Assembly: GCF_000143415.4 (NCBI RefSeq)
Contig: NW_003314314.1
Coordinates: 1,113,443-1,177,442 of the forward strand
Length of the DNA stretch: 64,000 bases
Direction of reading: 5' to 3'
DNA from: Selaginella moellendorffii
Taxonomy: Eukaryota > Streptophyta > Lycopodiopsida > Selaginellales > Selaginellaceae
Below are positions 20,593 to 31,157 of the stretch, one piece after another. Within the stretch, counting starts at the first letter, position 1. Each line of letters opens with the position of its first letter. The notes under the pieces are model-generated. The model saw nothing but the letters and a program-made list of their open reading frames with translations. It ran no database searches and was not told where the DNA came from. The position numbers and the translations under genes are program-made.

Positions 20593-23418
20593 ATGGCCTC
20601 CGCAAGTGCGACGCATGTTCCCTCCGTGGATCTTAAGAACCGTGCTACATGGATTCAGGCAAAGGTGTTTCTAAACAACCCCGAAGGGGAGGTGGTAGCT
20701 GAGGGCTTAGCCACAGTTGTCGATCCAAGAGATGCGGTTGCTAATCAAGAATTGGGCTGGGATGATATTGGAGTTGCGATTTTAGAGGTTGTTGACACAG
20801 AAGAAAACAGTCTGACTATTGGAAGCATTGTGCGGTGGAAATTGAGGCACTTAGTGTTTGAGAATGTGAAGGATTCACAATCAAACACCACTACAACTGA
20901 TGATAGAACATCTCTTCATGGGAAAAGAAAGTACACCTTCCTAAAACGCAGCCAAAGGGATCTGAGCAACGAACCGAAAAGGCAGAAAATGGCGATGGAG
21001 GTTCGAATGGTCTCGACAGTTGCTTGTTGCAAGAGGAGGTGCTGTCAACATGCTGATTGGGATGCTATTGAAGAGGAGAGAGCAAGATACAAGACATTGT
21101 CCTGGAAGGCAGCTCGCAATTTTGTGTATGAGGCATTACGGTCATCTGTTGATGCTTCAGAACATCAGGTGGGGGGCATGGTCTTCCAAAGGGGTTTGGT
21201 CTACATTAAGGCATGGAGAATCATTTATGGAGTCCCTCGAACCACATTCTACAGAATCAAAACTGAGTTCGAGGAACAAAGGGTTCAACAGGCAGTCCAT
21301 GGGAACGATGGTACTCACAAAACCAGGGGTCATGTTGTATATGGAGAGGCAATCTTCAAGAGGTTTGTCGAGACATGTAGCGAGTAGCAACCACATAAAA
21401 CCCGCCTCTTGGAAGATGGAACTCGAGACACCTAACGAGTTCTCCCTTCCATGTATACCAAGGGGGCCATATTGGAAGATGTGAATCGGGAACTCCAGAG
21501 TAATGGCTACAGGAAGCTGAGCCAATCTAGATTTAGTAGATTGTGGAGCAACAAGTTTAGGGATGTGAGTATAGGAAAGTACTCCAGCTTTTCAAAGTGT
21601 GACGAGTGCACTGCTATCAAAATGGCTTTGTCGAAGAATTCTTGCATCGCTCAAGAGCGAGAGACGTTGGTTAGAAGGCGGCTCGACCACAACATCGAGC
21701 AGAGAAGCTGCAGGACTGCATATTATCATAACAGGATTCTCTCCATGGAGAGACCTGACTCTTACCTCTGCATCATCCACGACAAAATGGACCAGAAAAA
21801 GACGTGCTTACCTCGACTCAATCCTGCCCCCAAGGCAATCTCTTCATCCATGCAGCTGCCTGTGTCTCTGTTTGGCATAATCGCTCATGGGCATGGTGCC
21901 CAGAACTATGGGAACTTCTTTGTACCTCTATGGGGTGGCAGGGGTGCAAACATGATGATTGCGTCCCTAGCAAAACACTTAAGGTCTCTGCAAAGTGCGC
22001 AGACTGAGCTGAACGGCCAACCTTTGCATAAGGCCCTTGTCGATCGAACCCCATACAGGGTTTAGCTAGAGGAGGAGCAAAGGCTTGCAGTATCGCATGG
22101 GGCCCTATGCCATCCCAGTGAATATGTTGGCCGTCAGATTGTAGGGTTATCACGTGAGGCCTCATGCCATTCCGACGAGGCTGGTCGCCCGGTGAATGCA
22201 CAGCCTCATCCAAACAAAGCAGAATCTCAAGGAAGTTCTTGCGGCCGATGTGGCCTTCCACCCCATCTTCTGCTCCAAACAGACAATGCTGGCAGTGAGA
22301 ACAAAAACATGTACGTCTTCGCGTACTTGGCGATGCTTGTTGCCAAAGGCATATTTGAAATGGTTACACTTGGCTTTCTCATGGTTGGGCACACTTATGA
22401 AGACGTCGATGCCATGTTCAGTCACCTGGCAGAGTCCCTCCGGCGATCCAATGTCCTCACCCTCCCACAACTCTACGATGAATTCCAAAATTGCATCAAA
22501 GGCACTGTTGAAGCTGCACTTCTGACAGAGGTTCCAGACTTTAAGGGGTTTGTAAGAGGCTACATCAGGGACGGATCCGAAACGCTGATTGGCCACTCTA
22601 AGCCTCTTCAGTTTCATTTCAGCATGCGTGACGGTGCTCCAGTGATGAGGTACAAGATGAGAGAATGGGACACAGTGTGGCTGCTAGTGGACGGCATTGA
22701 ACTCTTCAAGAGAGATCCCATAACTGGGGAACCTATGATTCCTCAGGGTTCCCCACGGCCGATGCACCCGGATGGACTCAAAGACCAGGAAAGTATAGTG
22801 GCCGGGATTAGACAGCATATTGCCTTCTAGAAGAGGGGGTTGGTGTTTGGTGGAGAATCCTATTTTCAGAGGTGCAAGCCTTTTCTCGAATACTGGGAGA
22901 AGATTATATCTGCTATCCAAAATGGGCCGGTTGTATATGAAGAATTGGAAGAGTCCTTTTGGCCAGAACCCAGAGCACCAGATAGTAGCGGAATAATGTC
23001 CTCTGGAAATGCAGTGACAGATAACGATGTTGAGGATCACTATTGTGGGCCGAGGAACAAGAAGCCGGATTCAGCATTCAATCCAGTACAGGTTTGCAAA
23101 GGAATGGTCGTGCTTGTCAAACCCAGTAATAAAAAACAAATGATATGGGTGGGGCGCTGCATCACTGATGCAGAGGAGGACGCGGAAACTAACTCCTTCA
23201 ATGTAGCTGTGGAGTGGTTCAAGCCAAGTTCCGGATATACGAAGGATTGCCTAGAAAAGAGATGGGTGCTGAATCCAAGGGATCCCAGCATGAGCATATC
23301 GGTGGATAATGTTGTGCATGGTTGGATGCGGAAGCAGAGTGCCACCATCACCTTGCCAGACCATGCAAGAGATGCAGCAAGAGCATTCATAACCCGGGTT
23401 CAAGGTGAGATTCATTAA
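20593..23418 (+). pseudogene. DUF7869-type transposase-like protein
   Basis: Rightward gene of the 12.1-kb element, ATG at 20593. Order of parts: an N-terminal region (to about 20880), a basic stretch (KRKYTFLKRSQR), a DNA-binding-like middle (VPRTTFYRIKTEFEEQRV), a cysteine-containing SFSKCDECTAIKMAL, then HDKMDQKKTCLPRL, LQTDNAGSENKNMYVFAYL and GFLMVGHTYEDVDAMFSHL. The last three match the spacing of the acidic motifs in DUF7869 proteins, a transposase-like group with an RNase H fold (my recollection of the family). A BAH/SH3-like tail follows (GMVVLVKPSNKKQMIWVGR). Four in-frame stops (TAG 21385, TAA 21433, TAG near 22063, TAG 22828) break it. Between about 22070 and 22198 two palindromes lie where the frame shifts, perhaps in an intron. 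Confidence 0.68.
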
Positions 23419-24131
23419 TATTCCTTTACTAAGTTTCTAATATATTTTATTTCAAGGTGAACAATCCGAATCTGAATCAGAGGAGGCGTGATGGCATGTG
23501 GCCTTATGCCATTCCTAGATGAGATGATACAAATAACAAGTATAAATTCTTAGTTGTTCTAGCAAATCTTACTTAAAGTTCAAGGTGAACAAGCCGAATA
23601 TGAATTCATCGGATTGTTATAACAAATTGCGAGGTGATGGCATGAAGCGATACGCCATTTGAGAGTGGTAGCCATTCCTATATGAGGTGAGTGAAATATT
23701 TATTAGAAATACCTCATTCAATTGTGCACTTCTAAGTCTTGGTCCACTCAGTACTGTTTGCATGTTTCTATTTTAATTCTTTCTCTAAAATGTTATTTAG
23801 CATGTGGCTTCATGCCATTGCTCTCCACAATCATGCATTGAATTTTTCTATCCTTGCATAATACTTCTTCATATATATAGCATGTGCGCACATGTGATAT
23901 GGTTCATTAGGCCTGATATAGTGTGTGAGGTAAAACAAAGATGATGTGACATATGCATTTACCAATCACACGTGCATAAATCTAATAATATGGCATGTGG
24001 CCCATATTAATGGCACATAAACCCATATTGTGGGCTTACGTGCTTTATGTACCATCATTCCCTTGCAGCGTGTGTGTTGGTTTCCTTTTATAACACAATG
24101 AACTCCATATTTTAGGGTGAAGAGCGTTCTC
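23419..24131. other. Right arm with palindromes, non-coding
   Basis: Holds palindromes at 23490, 23637, 23798, 23877 and 23990. The word caaggtgaacaagccgaat is repeated near 23453 and 23581 and occurs inverted near 24840. No gene is visible. Confidence 0.65.
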
Positions 24132-24389
24132 ATGGCAAGCACAAAATCTGTAAGTGAGGCAGAAAAGGAGACGGAGAAGGAGATAGGTGAAGATGTAGAA
24201 TATATAAGTCTTCCAAACTCCCCGTACTATACTCCAGGTGGTCATTTTTCTAAACAAACGGCAACATTAACAACTATCGAGAACGCCTCAGTAATGTCAG
24301 AGACAACAATCCAAAGCAAAATAACTGACCCGGAGAAGGATGATAGTACCGCTGAGAGTACCAAAAAGGAGGTGTCCACTAGCACTTAG
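24132..24389 (+). CDS. Short hypothetical ORF or last exon of the 12.1-kb element
   Basis: 85-residue acidic, Ser/Thr/Glu/Lys-rich frame (MASTKSVSEAEKETEKEIGE) starting at ATG 24132. It has no recognised domain. An acceptor-like tattttag lies just upstream at about 24115, so it could be a terminal exon of the transposase-like transcript. It may also be spurious. Confidence 0.3.
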   Translation: MASTKSVSEAEKETEKEIGEDVEYISLPNSPYYTPGGHFSKQTATLTTIENASVMSETTIQSKITDPEKDDSTAESTKKEVSTST

Positions 24390-25025
24390 GCTTATAATGG
24401 CGTGTGCCCTCATGCCATTTACTTGATCACCAAATACCTTTTTCCCTTTGCACTAGTATATCTTAATACCGGTCTGAGAAATAGAATGGCATGTGCCCTC
24501 AGGCCTTTTACTAAATCACCTTTGAAAGAAATGCAAGCCTCTATGTCGTAAAAAAAAGGTACTAGAGAAATTCCTTAATAATATGAATGTTATTTAGTTT
24601 CATGAAAATACACTAAGGGTCAAATGAGTTAAATGACTTCTCCAGACTAGCAATGCCTCTTGCTACACCTTCACAATTAGATTCGTTAGAAAAAGATAAT
24701 ATTGAATAATATCTAAATGTTCTCACCATTAAGTTATATGTCTGGCTAATAGGAATGACGTTCATCTTGGAAAGCTCACCACACGCTCAATGAACAAACA
24801 AATAGTGTGTGCGCGCATGCCATCGCTCTTCTTTAGCTTCAGATTCGGCTTGTTCACCTTGACAATGAGATTTATTATACAACCAGATGGACTCAATCTA
24901 GACACAAAGTCACCGCACTAGTCACCATGCCCCAGATATGTCTAGCCCCTGGACAAAAAACATATAATTTCACGTCATTTTCAAATACTTGAAAATTTGT
25001 ACCTAGTCCCATTTTACTGAATAAA
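24390..25025. other. Right terminal region of the 12.1-kb element
   Basis: Palindromes at 24397, 24485 and 24806, then AT-rich sequence. No gene is visible. Confidence 0.55.
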
Positions 25026-25049
25026 TCCCACTTTAACGAAATAGAGCTT
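25026..25049 (-). repeat. Right terminal inverted repeat
   Basis: Minus-strand reading starts AAGCTCTATTTCG and matches the left end at 12907 with one mismatch in 24 bases. It is followed by GGGA (25050-25053), the target duplication. Confidence 0.85.
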
Positions 25050-26072
25050 GGGAGTGGAACTCTAAACGAAGTGCTCGAAGGATGAGTATGAAGCAATTAG
25101 TGAATGAGTCTCTAAAATGGGACATAAGAAGGACTAACACATGGTAAGTGTCGTGACACATAGAAGTGTCAAGAATGAGTTCGAGAAGGAGTTTGAGACA
25201 GAGTCTGAGATGGAGTCCAATATGGACTTGAGATGAACTCAAGATGAAGTCCGAGATGGACCCGAGATGGAGTCTGAGATGGACCTGAGATGCAATCCAA
25301 GATGGAGTCCAAGATGGAGTTCAAGATGGAGTCTAAGATGGACCCGAGATGGAGTATAAGATGGACCCGAGATGGAGTTTGAGATGGACTCTGAGATGGA
25401 GTCCTAGATGGAGTCCAAGATGGACTCCAAGATGGAGTCCCAGATGGAGTTCGAGATGAATCCGAGATGGAGTCCAAGGTCAAGTCCGAGGTCAAGTCTG
25501 AAATGCACCTAAGATGGAGTTCGAGGTCGAGGCCAAGAAAGAGACTGAGACTGAGTTTGAGACCAAGACCAAGTCCGAGACTGAGTTCGAGTTTGAGTCT
25601 AAGTCTGAGTCTAAGTCTGAGTTCGAGGATGAAAACCCAAAGCAATTGTCTCCCAAACCCTAAGGGGTTTGGTGAGCTCCAAAAGTATAGTAGGGGGAGG
25701 ACTCCAGTGGTGCCAGTTTGGCCAGGAAAGGCCAGTGTGACCAAGGAAGGTTATACCCACATATTAGGTAATGATATAACCACTGAGGAGTCCAATGCTA
25801 GAGTGAATATGGACAGACAAGCGAAGTAGCTTGGTGAAGTATTCAAGAGCCAACTCTACCTCCCCCGAGAGATTAAATAGTCGATGCTCCCAATCCAAGT
25901 GTGGATGGCACTACCTACTTGGATACCTAGCATGGCTTATCGGAACCTCACTCTATCCATATGGCTGGGGCACCTAAAGGTAGAAGGTGGGGAGACTACC
26001 CAGGAGGCTTATGTAGGGCCATGGTGTTTCAAAATATTATCCTAAGATCCCAGTATGGAAAGGAAGAGCAAG
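25050..26072 (+). repeat. Family-2 LTR, right copy, second piece
   Basis: Resumes the LTR interrupted at 12906 (GGGAGTGGAACT, then AAGTGCTCGAAGGATGAG). It contains the GATGGA-type tract (25200-25500), GAGTCT-type units, and the CCAAAAGTATAGTAGGGG module near 25678. It is interrupted at 26072 by a TRIM and continues at 27238. Confidence 0.88.
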
Positions 26073-27237
26073 TGTAGCGCATGTGATTATGGGATGAAAT
26101 TTGGATATACTGTCACTGTGGATCTTTGGAATCTTAGGGGATAAATGAGGATAAATTAGCCACTAAGGGCTCTCTTATCAAGCAATTTCCCCTTTTCCAG
26201 TTGGCTTAAGGGGAGAGAGATAGGGTGCACTACATGTGGTATCAGAGAAAATGGAACGGGTTCGATTCCCATTGATTAGTGGCTACTTAAAAAATATAAT
26301 ATACCCTTAAGCAAGGTATATTTCTACCCCTATGAAATCATATGTATTGGGCATCCATGTGTACGTCCTTCCTCTTGTGTGGAGTATCCACAAATGAAGG
26401 TATCCACCGTGGAATTGTGGTACGGGTGGATGACTAGTTGCCTCACATGGAATAGCTAGTGTACACAATGGAAGGATTGGTAAATTCAGTGTAGAAATGG
26501 AGGTGTTAGTTCTCCTTGGCTCAGTAGGGATTGTTAGTCAATAGTTAATAAAGACATTACATCTCTGAAGGGGGGGGGGGGGGCGGGGGGGTGTTAGGAT
26601 CCTATCCCTTACACCCTAAGCCAACTGGCTAGATCCTATCCCTTACACCCTAAGCCAACTGGCTAAAGGGGTGATCACTTGATTGCAGAGCCCTTTCTTT
26701 ATCTTATTATCCTGACTTGGTGCCTAATAATCCTCCCTCTCGTCAGGGAATGATCGTCCGCGATCATACTTAAGCCACCCTCCGGTCACCATGGTCCTTC
26801 TCTTAGGGTCTACCAAACCTTGGTTCTCCCCCTAGATTCACTATGTTGAATATTCCTTCAAAATATTCCTGCCCCACTCGTCAGCCACGAGAATTGAACT
26901 AGGCTCTGATACTAATGTTAGGACCCTATCCCTTACACCCTAAGCCAATTGGCTAAAGGGGTGATCACTTGATTGCAGGGCCCTTTCTTTATCCTATTAT
27001 CCTGACTTGGTGCCTACCAGGGGGGGGTCCTGACCTGGTGCCTAATAGGTGGGGGTGGGGGGGGGGGGGAGTGTAGCGTATAGATTATGGGATGAGATTT
27101 CGATATACTGTTATTGTGGATCCTTGGAACCTTGGGGGATAAATAAGGATAAAATAACCACTAAGGGTTCTCTCATCAAGCAATTGCCCCTTTTCCAGTT
27201 GGCTTAAGGGGAGAGAAATAGGGTGTGCTACAACAAG
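26068..27237 (+). mobile_element. TRIM-1: small LTR element with primer site and polypurine tract
   Basis: Element at 26073-27232. LTRs of 162 bp (26073-26234) and 161 bp (27072-27232) with ends TGTAGC and CTACA. A perfect TGGTATCAGAG primer site is at 26237-26247, 2 bases from the 5' LTR, and a long G-rich tract precedes the 3' LTR. Flanks are GCAAG (26068-26072) and ACAAG (27233-27237), a 5-bp duplication with one change. There is no coding capacity, so it needs proteins from another element. Its G-rich tract is split by TRIM-2. A second, unsplit copy is at 31158-31832. Confidence 0.9.
26592..27047 (-). mobile_element. TRIM-2 nested in the G tract of TRIM-1
   Basis: LTR-like ends TGTTAGGAYCCTATCCC to GGTGCCTAATA/CCTACCA at 26592-26729 and 26916-27019. 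The first copy has an internal 34-bp tandem duplication; without it both are 104 bp. On the minus strand a primer site (AGTATCAGAGCC, 26902-26913) directly precedes the second copy, and a CT-rich cctccctctc (polypurine tract on minus) follows the first. Total is about 430 bp. Flanks are G runs, so a target duplication cannot be read. The LTR end appears partly duplicated at 27029-27047. Confidence 0.78.
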
Positions 27238-27729
27238 AGTCCTCTTACGTAGAGACCAAGGATATGGTCATGCAATGAGGAAGTCCCAAAGGTCAATGGG
27301 ATTTAGTGGTCGGGTCTTTGGGCCAGGACCCAGTGGCAGTGTTGGCAAGCACTGCCATGGATAGAGATGGACTTGGAGGGGACTAAAAAAGGGATATTAG
27401 GAAAAAGTGTTCTTTTTATCTCCAAGCATCTTAAGGATGTTAAGGTGTGGTCATGAGATGACCACTCATAGATGGATGGTCCAATCTTTGGGAGATAGGA
27501 TTGTGGTGTAGGTGGTTTTGGACTACTAGTGTGACAAAGGGGAATGAATATAGCCTCATATGGATCATTTAGACCAAATGCTATGGTAGAGTGGCATAAA
27601 TGTCATTCATAGGGCTACAAAGTCCCCAAGTCCAAAATAAGACTTATGGAGGTTGTAAGTGAGATTCCTCTAAGTAGTCAGAGGTGTTGTTAAGTAATTA
27701 AAGTAAAATAAAAAATTTAGTCAATTACA
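27238..27729 (+). repeat. Family-2 LTR, right copy, last piece
   Basis: Continues from 26072 (AGTCCTCTTACGTAGAGACC) and matches 11732-12290. Ends near TCAATTACA at 27729, comparable with GCATCTTATA at the end of the left copy. Confidence 0.82.
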
Positions 27730-28337
27730 CTTATACTCCTCTATATTCTTACTAAAAACAAGAATATATCATCATAAAAAATAATACCGTCCTAAAAAAT
27801 CTCTACAAACTTATGAAGATAACACCTAAATACCTTCATCATCAACCAAATAACTATAGTAGGTACATTTGTCAAACAAAACGGCATAACTATAAACTCA
27901 AAATGCTTGAAACTTATATTGAATGATGTCTTAGAGACAAATGCATCATCCATTGCAATTTAATGATATCCACTCTTCAAATCAATCTTAGTAAACACTT
28001 ATGCCTTACCAAACTTTTCTAAGATATCATCCACATGTAGCATTGGCACTTATCCTTCACTATCTTTTTGTTCAAGATATAGTAGACAATACATATCTAC
28101 ATTGAACCATCCTTTTTCACGAGAAAAATTGGAGCATTAAATGGAGACTTACTTGGTTGAATACGTTCAAACTCAAGTAACTCCTTAACTTATCATTGAA
28201 CTTCTTACTCCTTCACATAACTTAACCAAATGGACATTAGTAAATTGGCCGCGTCTTTGGCTCCAATGTAATCCCATGCTCTACACCTCATAATGGAGGC
28301 AACCCATAAGGAAGTTCAGATAGAAAAACATTAGAAA
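27730..28337 (-). pseudogene. Gypsy reverse-transcriptase fragment, highly decayed
   Basis: Minus-strand reading near 28150-28050 gives FNAPIFLVKKDGSM, the start of a Ty3/gypsy RT. Further left are pieces resembling KIDLKSGYH and the FEF-VMPF region. Numerous stops and shifts are present. The sequence is diverged from family 1. Confidence 0.6.
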
Positions 28338-29287
28338 TGTAGCACACCTGGTTTTAACCCTTTATCCTATGGTGATTTACCATAGAATAACACCACAAAG
28401 TGGAACGTAAACCCTCCATATGCCATGTGTCATATGCCACGTATCACATACCATGTGTCTATAGGATAGTGGTGTGGAACCCAAGGTTCAAGGCCTTGAA
28501 CCACTGAACTAATGAATGGTGCGAAACTCCCAAACATGGAGCTAAGGAGTGACAGAACCGGATCATAGAGAAACTCCCAAACATATAGCCCAAGGAATGA
28601 AAGTACAGAAGCCGAAGTGACTTGGAACAATCCTAGAGAAACCAGCATCCCAATGCTAGGACTAGCATGCAAAATGGAGCCAAACGGAGTCTGGCACTAT
28701 TTCGGCATACTGGTGGCCTAACGCAAGGACATGGGTACTCTATCAGCTAGCATGGTGTGGAACTTGGGCTTAAACCCAAGTCAGATGCAAAACAAGGACA
28801 AGCATATAAGCAGGAGCTAGATTATGCCTTAGGTTGGTCAACCATGCTCGACTTACCCACTATCCCTACTATACATTTGGAGCCCCCCACAACCCCCCCC
28901 CCCGAGAAACACATGTTTTGGGCTTTCACCCCAAGCCTCCCTTAGTATCAGGAGTTAATCTTTGAGACAAGCTTGAAACTTATTAAATATAGAATGTCTT
29001 TAGATTGCAAATTTGGACACGGGACGAATACCATTGTGTTCAGGACGATCTCTACATTCCATAGATATGCCAAATGAGTGAATCTAGACACTTTCTATAA
29101 ATATCATTTGGGATCGAAATGAGACTAACACAAAGGGCATGATAGTGAGGGTGTTTGGCAGACATGGTCAGCTATCATCCAACGATATTGAGGGATTAGT
29201 TTCAATATGTGAGTTTTGTCAAGCTAGTGCAAGACAGAGCAAAAGAGAACTAAGAGCCAGGCCGAGTATGCTCAGCGAGAAACACAT
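28338..29287 (-). repeat. Family-X LTR, partial copy
   Basis: Starts TGTAGCACACCTGG and matches the complete solo copy at 37814-38980 over most of its length, including the CCCTACTATACATTTGG word, a C tract and the gggctttcacccc word. The right end runs into an integrase fragment. Confidence 0.8.
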
Positions 29288-30321
29288 AACCTATTCCTTA
29301 AAGCCATTGGTGTAGTATCCCTATGGATTTCATCATTTGTTTACCACAAACATAGAGGTAAAAGAAGCAAGTATAGATCATAGTGGATCAATTGATGAAG
29401 TATGTGCTGTTGTTGACTCTTCAGAAGACTATCACTACCTCAGACTTGGATGCAATCTACTTGGAGAAGGTTTTTCTTGATTTTGGTTTGCCAAAGGACA
29501 TCATTAGTAATTGAGATTCAAAATTCACAAATGGATTTTGGAAAAACTTTGTGAAAGCTATGTAAGTGATTTTGAAATTCTCAAGTGAAGATCATCTTTA
29601 GATAGATGGGCAAACCGAGCATGTGAATCAAGTGGTGGAAGATATGCTCTGTTGTAACATTGGTCAAAGGCAAGGATAGTGGGATTTATATCTTCCATTA
29701 GTGCAATTTACTTACAACAATAGTTAACACAGTGGAACCAAGCTAAATCTTTACTTTGCCATGTTTGGAAGGCATCCCCAAACAACAGTGGTGTTAGGAT
29801 TGCCTTTAAGTAAGGATGTTCAAGATAAGCTTGATTCTAAAGCAACTGATTTAGCCACAAAACTTGATGAGATTCTGGTGGTGTGCAAACAGAATTTTCA
29901 AGCAGCTTAGGATAGAGTGGAGAAGTTTGCTAATGAGCATCGCCAATTCCGAGAATATCAAGTGGGTGATCTTGTCTTTGTGTGAGTGATCTTTCCATCA
30001 AGTGAGCGGCAGAACACCTTGGTGCCTTTATAGACAAGGAAGAGTAATAAACTTTCCCATCGATATGCTGGTCCATATGAAGTGCTAGAGCATATTGATA
30101 AAGTGGCTTATCAAGTGTAATTGCCAACTGGGGTGAAAATTCATCTAGTATTTTATGTCAGCAAGTTGAAAGGTGGTACTATCTCGGAGTGATGGGCCCA
30201 ATGCCTTTGTGATATATAAGGCTATGGAAAATGGACCAAGAGTTTGAGCAGGGTTTCCCAAAAAGGGTGATCACTGGTACAACTCATCCTTGGGACAAGG
30301 ACATTGTTGGGGGGGAAGAAT
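29288..30321 (+). pseudogene. Family-3 gypsy integrase fragment
   Basis: Plus-strand integrase core of a second gypsy lineage, matching 48597-49626. Readable pieces include the DFI region near 29330, IISN then DSKFTNGFWK near 29500, and the YNNS-like region near 29710. Many stops are present. It ends in a G-rich polypurine tract (30309-30320) before an LTR start. The integrase signature region here has no intron, unlike family 1. Confidence 0.78.
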
Positions 30322-30534
30322 TGTTAGGCATCAGCTTTGACCACGTGGTCAATGTCGGTCAAAGGGAGGCTCAAGGGTATATTAAGGCATGTTAAGGTAA
30401 AGGACTTAACATACCCTAGGTGGAGTAGCGGCACAATGAAGCTTTTGAGGTAGCTTAGGGGTGGTTGGATGGTGAGGAACCTCAAAAGGTGGCATAATAT
30501 AGTCTAGGGAGATTAAGTCTTTGTTTTTTTTATG
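30322..30534 (+). repeat. Family-3 LTR fragment
   Basis: Starts TGTTAGGCATCAGC directly after the polypurine tract, as at 49627. It is cut off after about 210 bases. An inverted piece of the same LTR lies at about 49840-50010. Confidence 0.7.
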
Positions 30535-30712
30535 CCAAATCATAACACTTTTATATCCCTTTTTAGAAACTTGCTTATTAATCACTTCATGCTTGTTCTT
30601 TAAGCACTTTTTTAGGAGTTCCACTCCTACCCCCAACTTTCCAAATAGGAGCTTTTAGTCCAAACATAGTACACTCGTTGGACTTCCATTTTGGCCATTA
30701 CTATAACACTCT
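30535..30712 (-). repeat. Family-2 LTR fragment, inverted
   Basis: The minus-strand reading matches the first ~180 bases of the family-2 LTR (aatggaagtccaac, tgtttggactaaaagctcc, then aaagtgcttaaag). Confidence 0.75.
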
Positions 30713-31157
30713 TTTAGCACTCTTTTAGCCACTTTAGGATTTAGGAATTTATGTCTTACAACTCCACCACCTATATACAAAATTTGATGTCCTCATCAAA
30801 TGATAAACCATTTTATAAAGTAATCTTATCATGGATTACCATTTTTATCCTTCATATGAAGCCACTATTTATTAATGGTTTAACACCAAAGACTCACTAA
30901 GCTTTACATATCCTCTAAGAAGTAGATCACTTATAGTGGTTCTCTCCCTTTGTTAGTTTAGTTCTTGCTAAACCCATTAGAGACACTTTATCTATCCTAA
31001 TCTTACTAATTATTCTGGAGTAGTCTTAACTCCTATCAACATAACCATCACACTTTAGAACCTTAATATTGACTTTTTGATTCAAGTTTTTAGGTGTCTT
31101 TGACATCTTCCATCACACATATTATGCAAACTTCATTCTCCTATCATAGGGAGTTTT
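30713..31157. other. AT-rich sequence without recognised features
   Basis: No coding sequence or repeat boundary that I can support. Composition resembles decayed retrotransposon DNA. Confidence 0.4.

Larger units (their letters stand above)
14559..24830. repeat. Dispersed palindrome family, core GGCATGNGGCCNCATGCC
   Basis: Near-palindromes of about 24 bp (core flanked by AAT and ATT) at 14559, 14701, 16198, 17475, 17536, 17612, 18545, 18783, 19704, 20320, 20418, 20488, 22094, 22149, 23490, 23637, 23798, 23990, 24397, 24485 and 24806. Looser versions are at 18411, 18702, 19634 and 23877. Changes are often paired on both arms or keep the CATG/GGCC skeleton. They lie in introns and between genes. 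The two at 22094 and 22149 lie where the rightward reading frame breaks. Outside the 12.1-kb element I find only the partial copy at 35803. Confidence 0.9.
12907..25049. mobile_element. 12.1-kb TIR-bounded element with ParB-like and DUF7869-type genes
   Basis: Ends are 24-bp inverted repeats (AAGCTYTATTTCGTTAAAGT plus GGGA) that differ at one base. The element sits inside a family-2 LTR: the LTR reads continuously across it, and GGGA is present on both sides (12903-12906 and 25050-25053), as expected for a 4-bp target duplication. Contents: a leftward gene block (13934-17420), a repeat-rich centre (17560-20590), a rightward transposase-like gene (20593-23418) and a repeat-rich right arm. About 25 copies of one near-palindrome lie in its non-coding parts. 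Both genes carry premature stops, so this copy is probably not autonomous. I do not recognise it as a named superfamily. Confidence 0.82.

Noticed and set aside
18405-24830. CRISPR-like array
   Set aside because: Repeats are irregularly spaced palindromes in plant DNA, without uniform spacers or cas genes.
26571-27070. G tracts as assembly artefact
   Set aside because: Similar tracts occur at the same LTR or polypurine position in many independent copies, though exact lengths may be unreliable.
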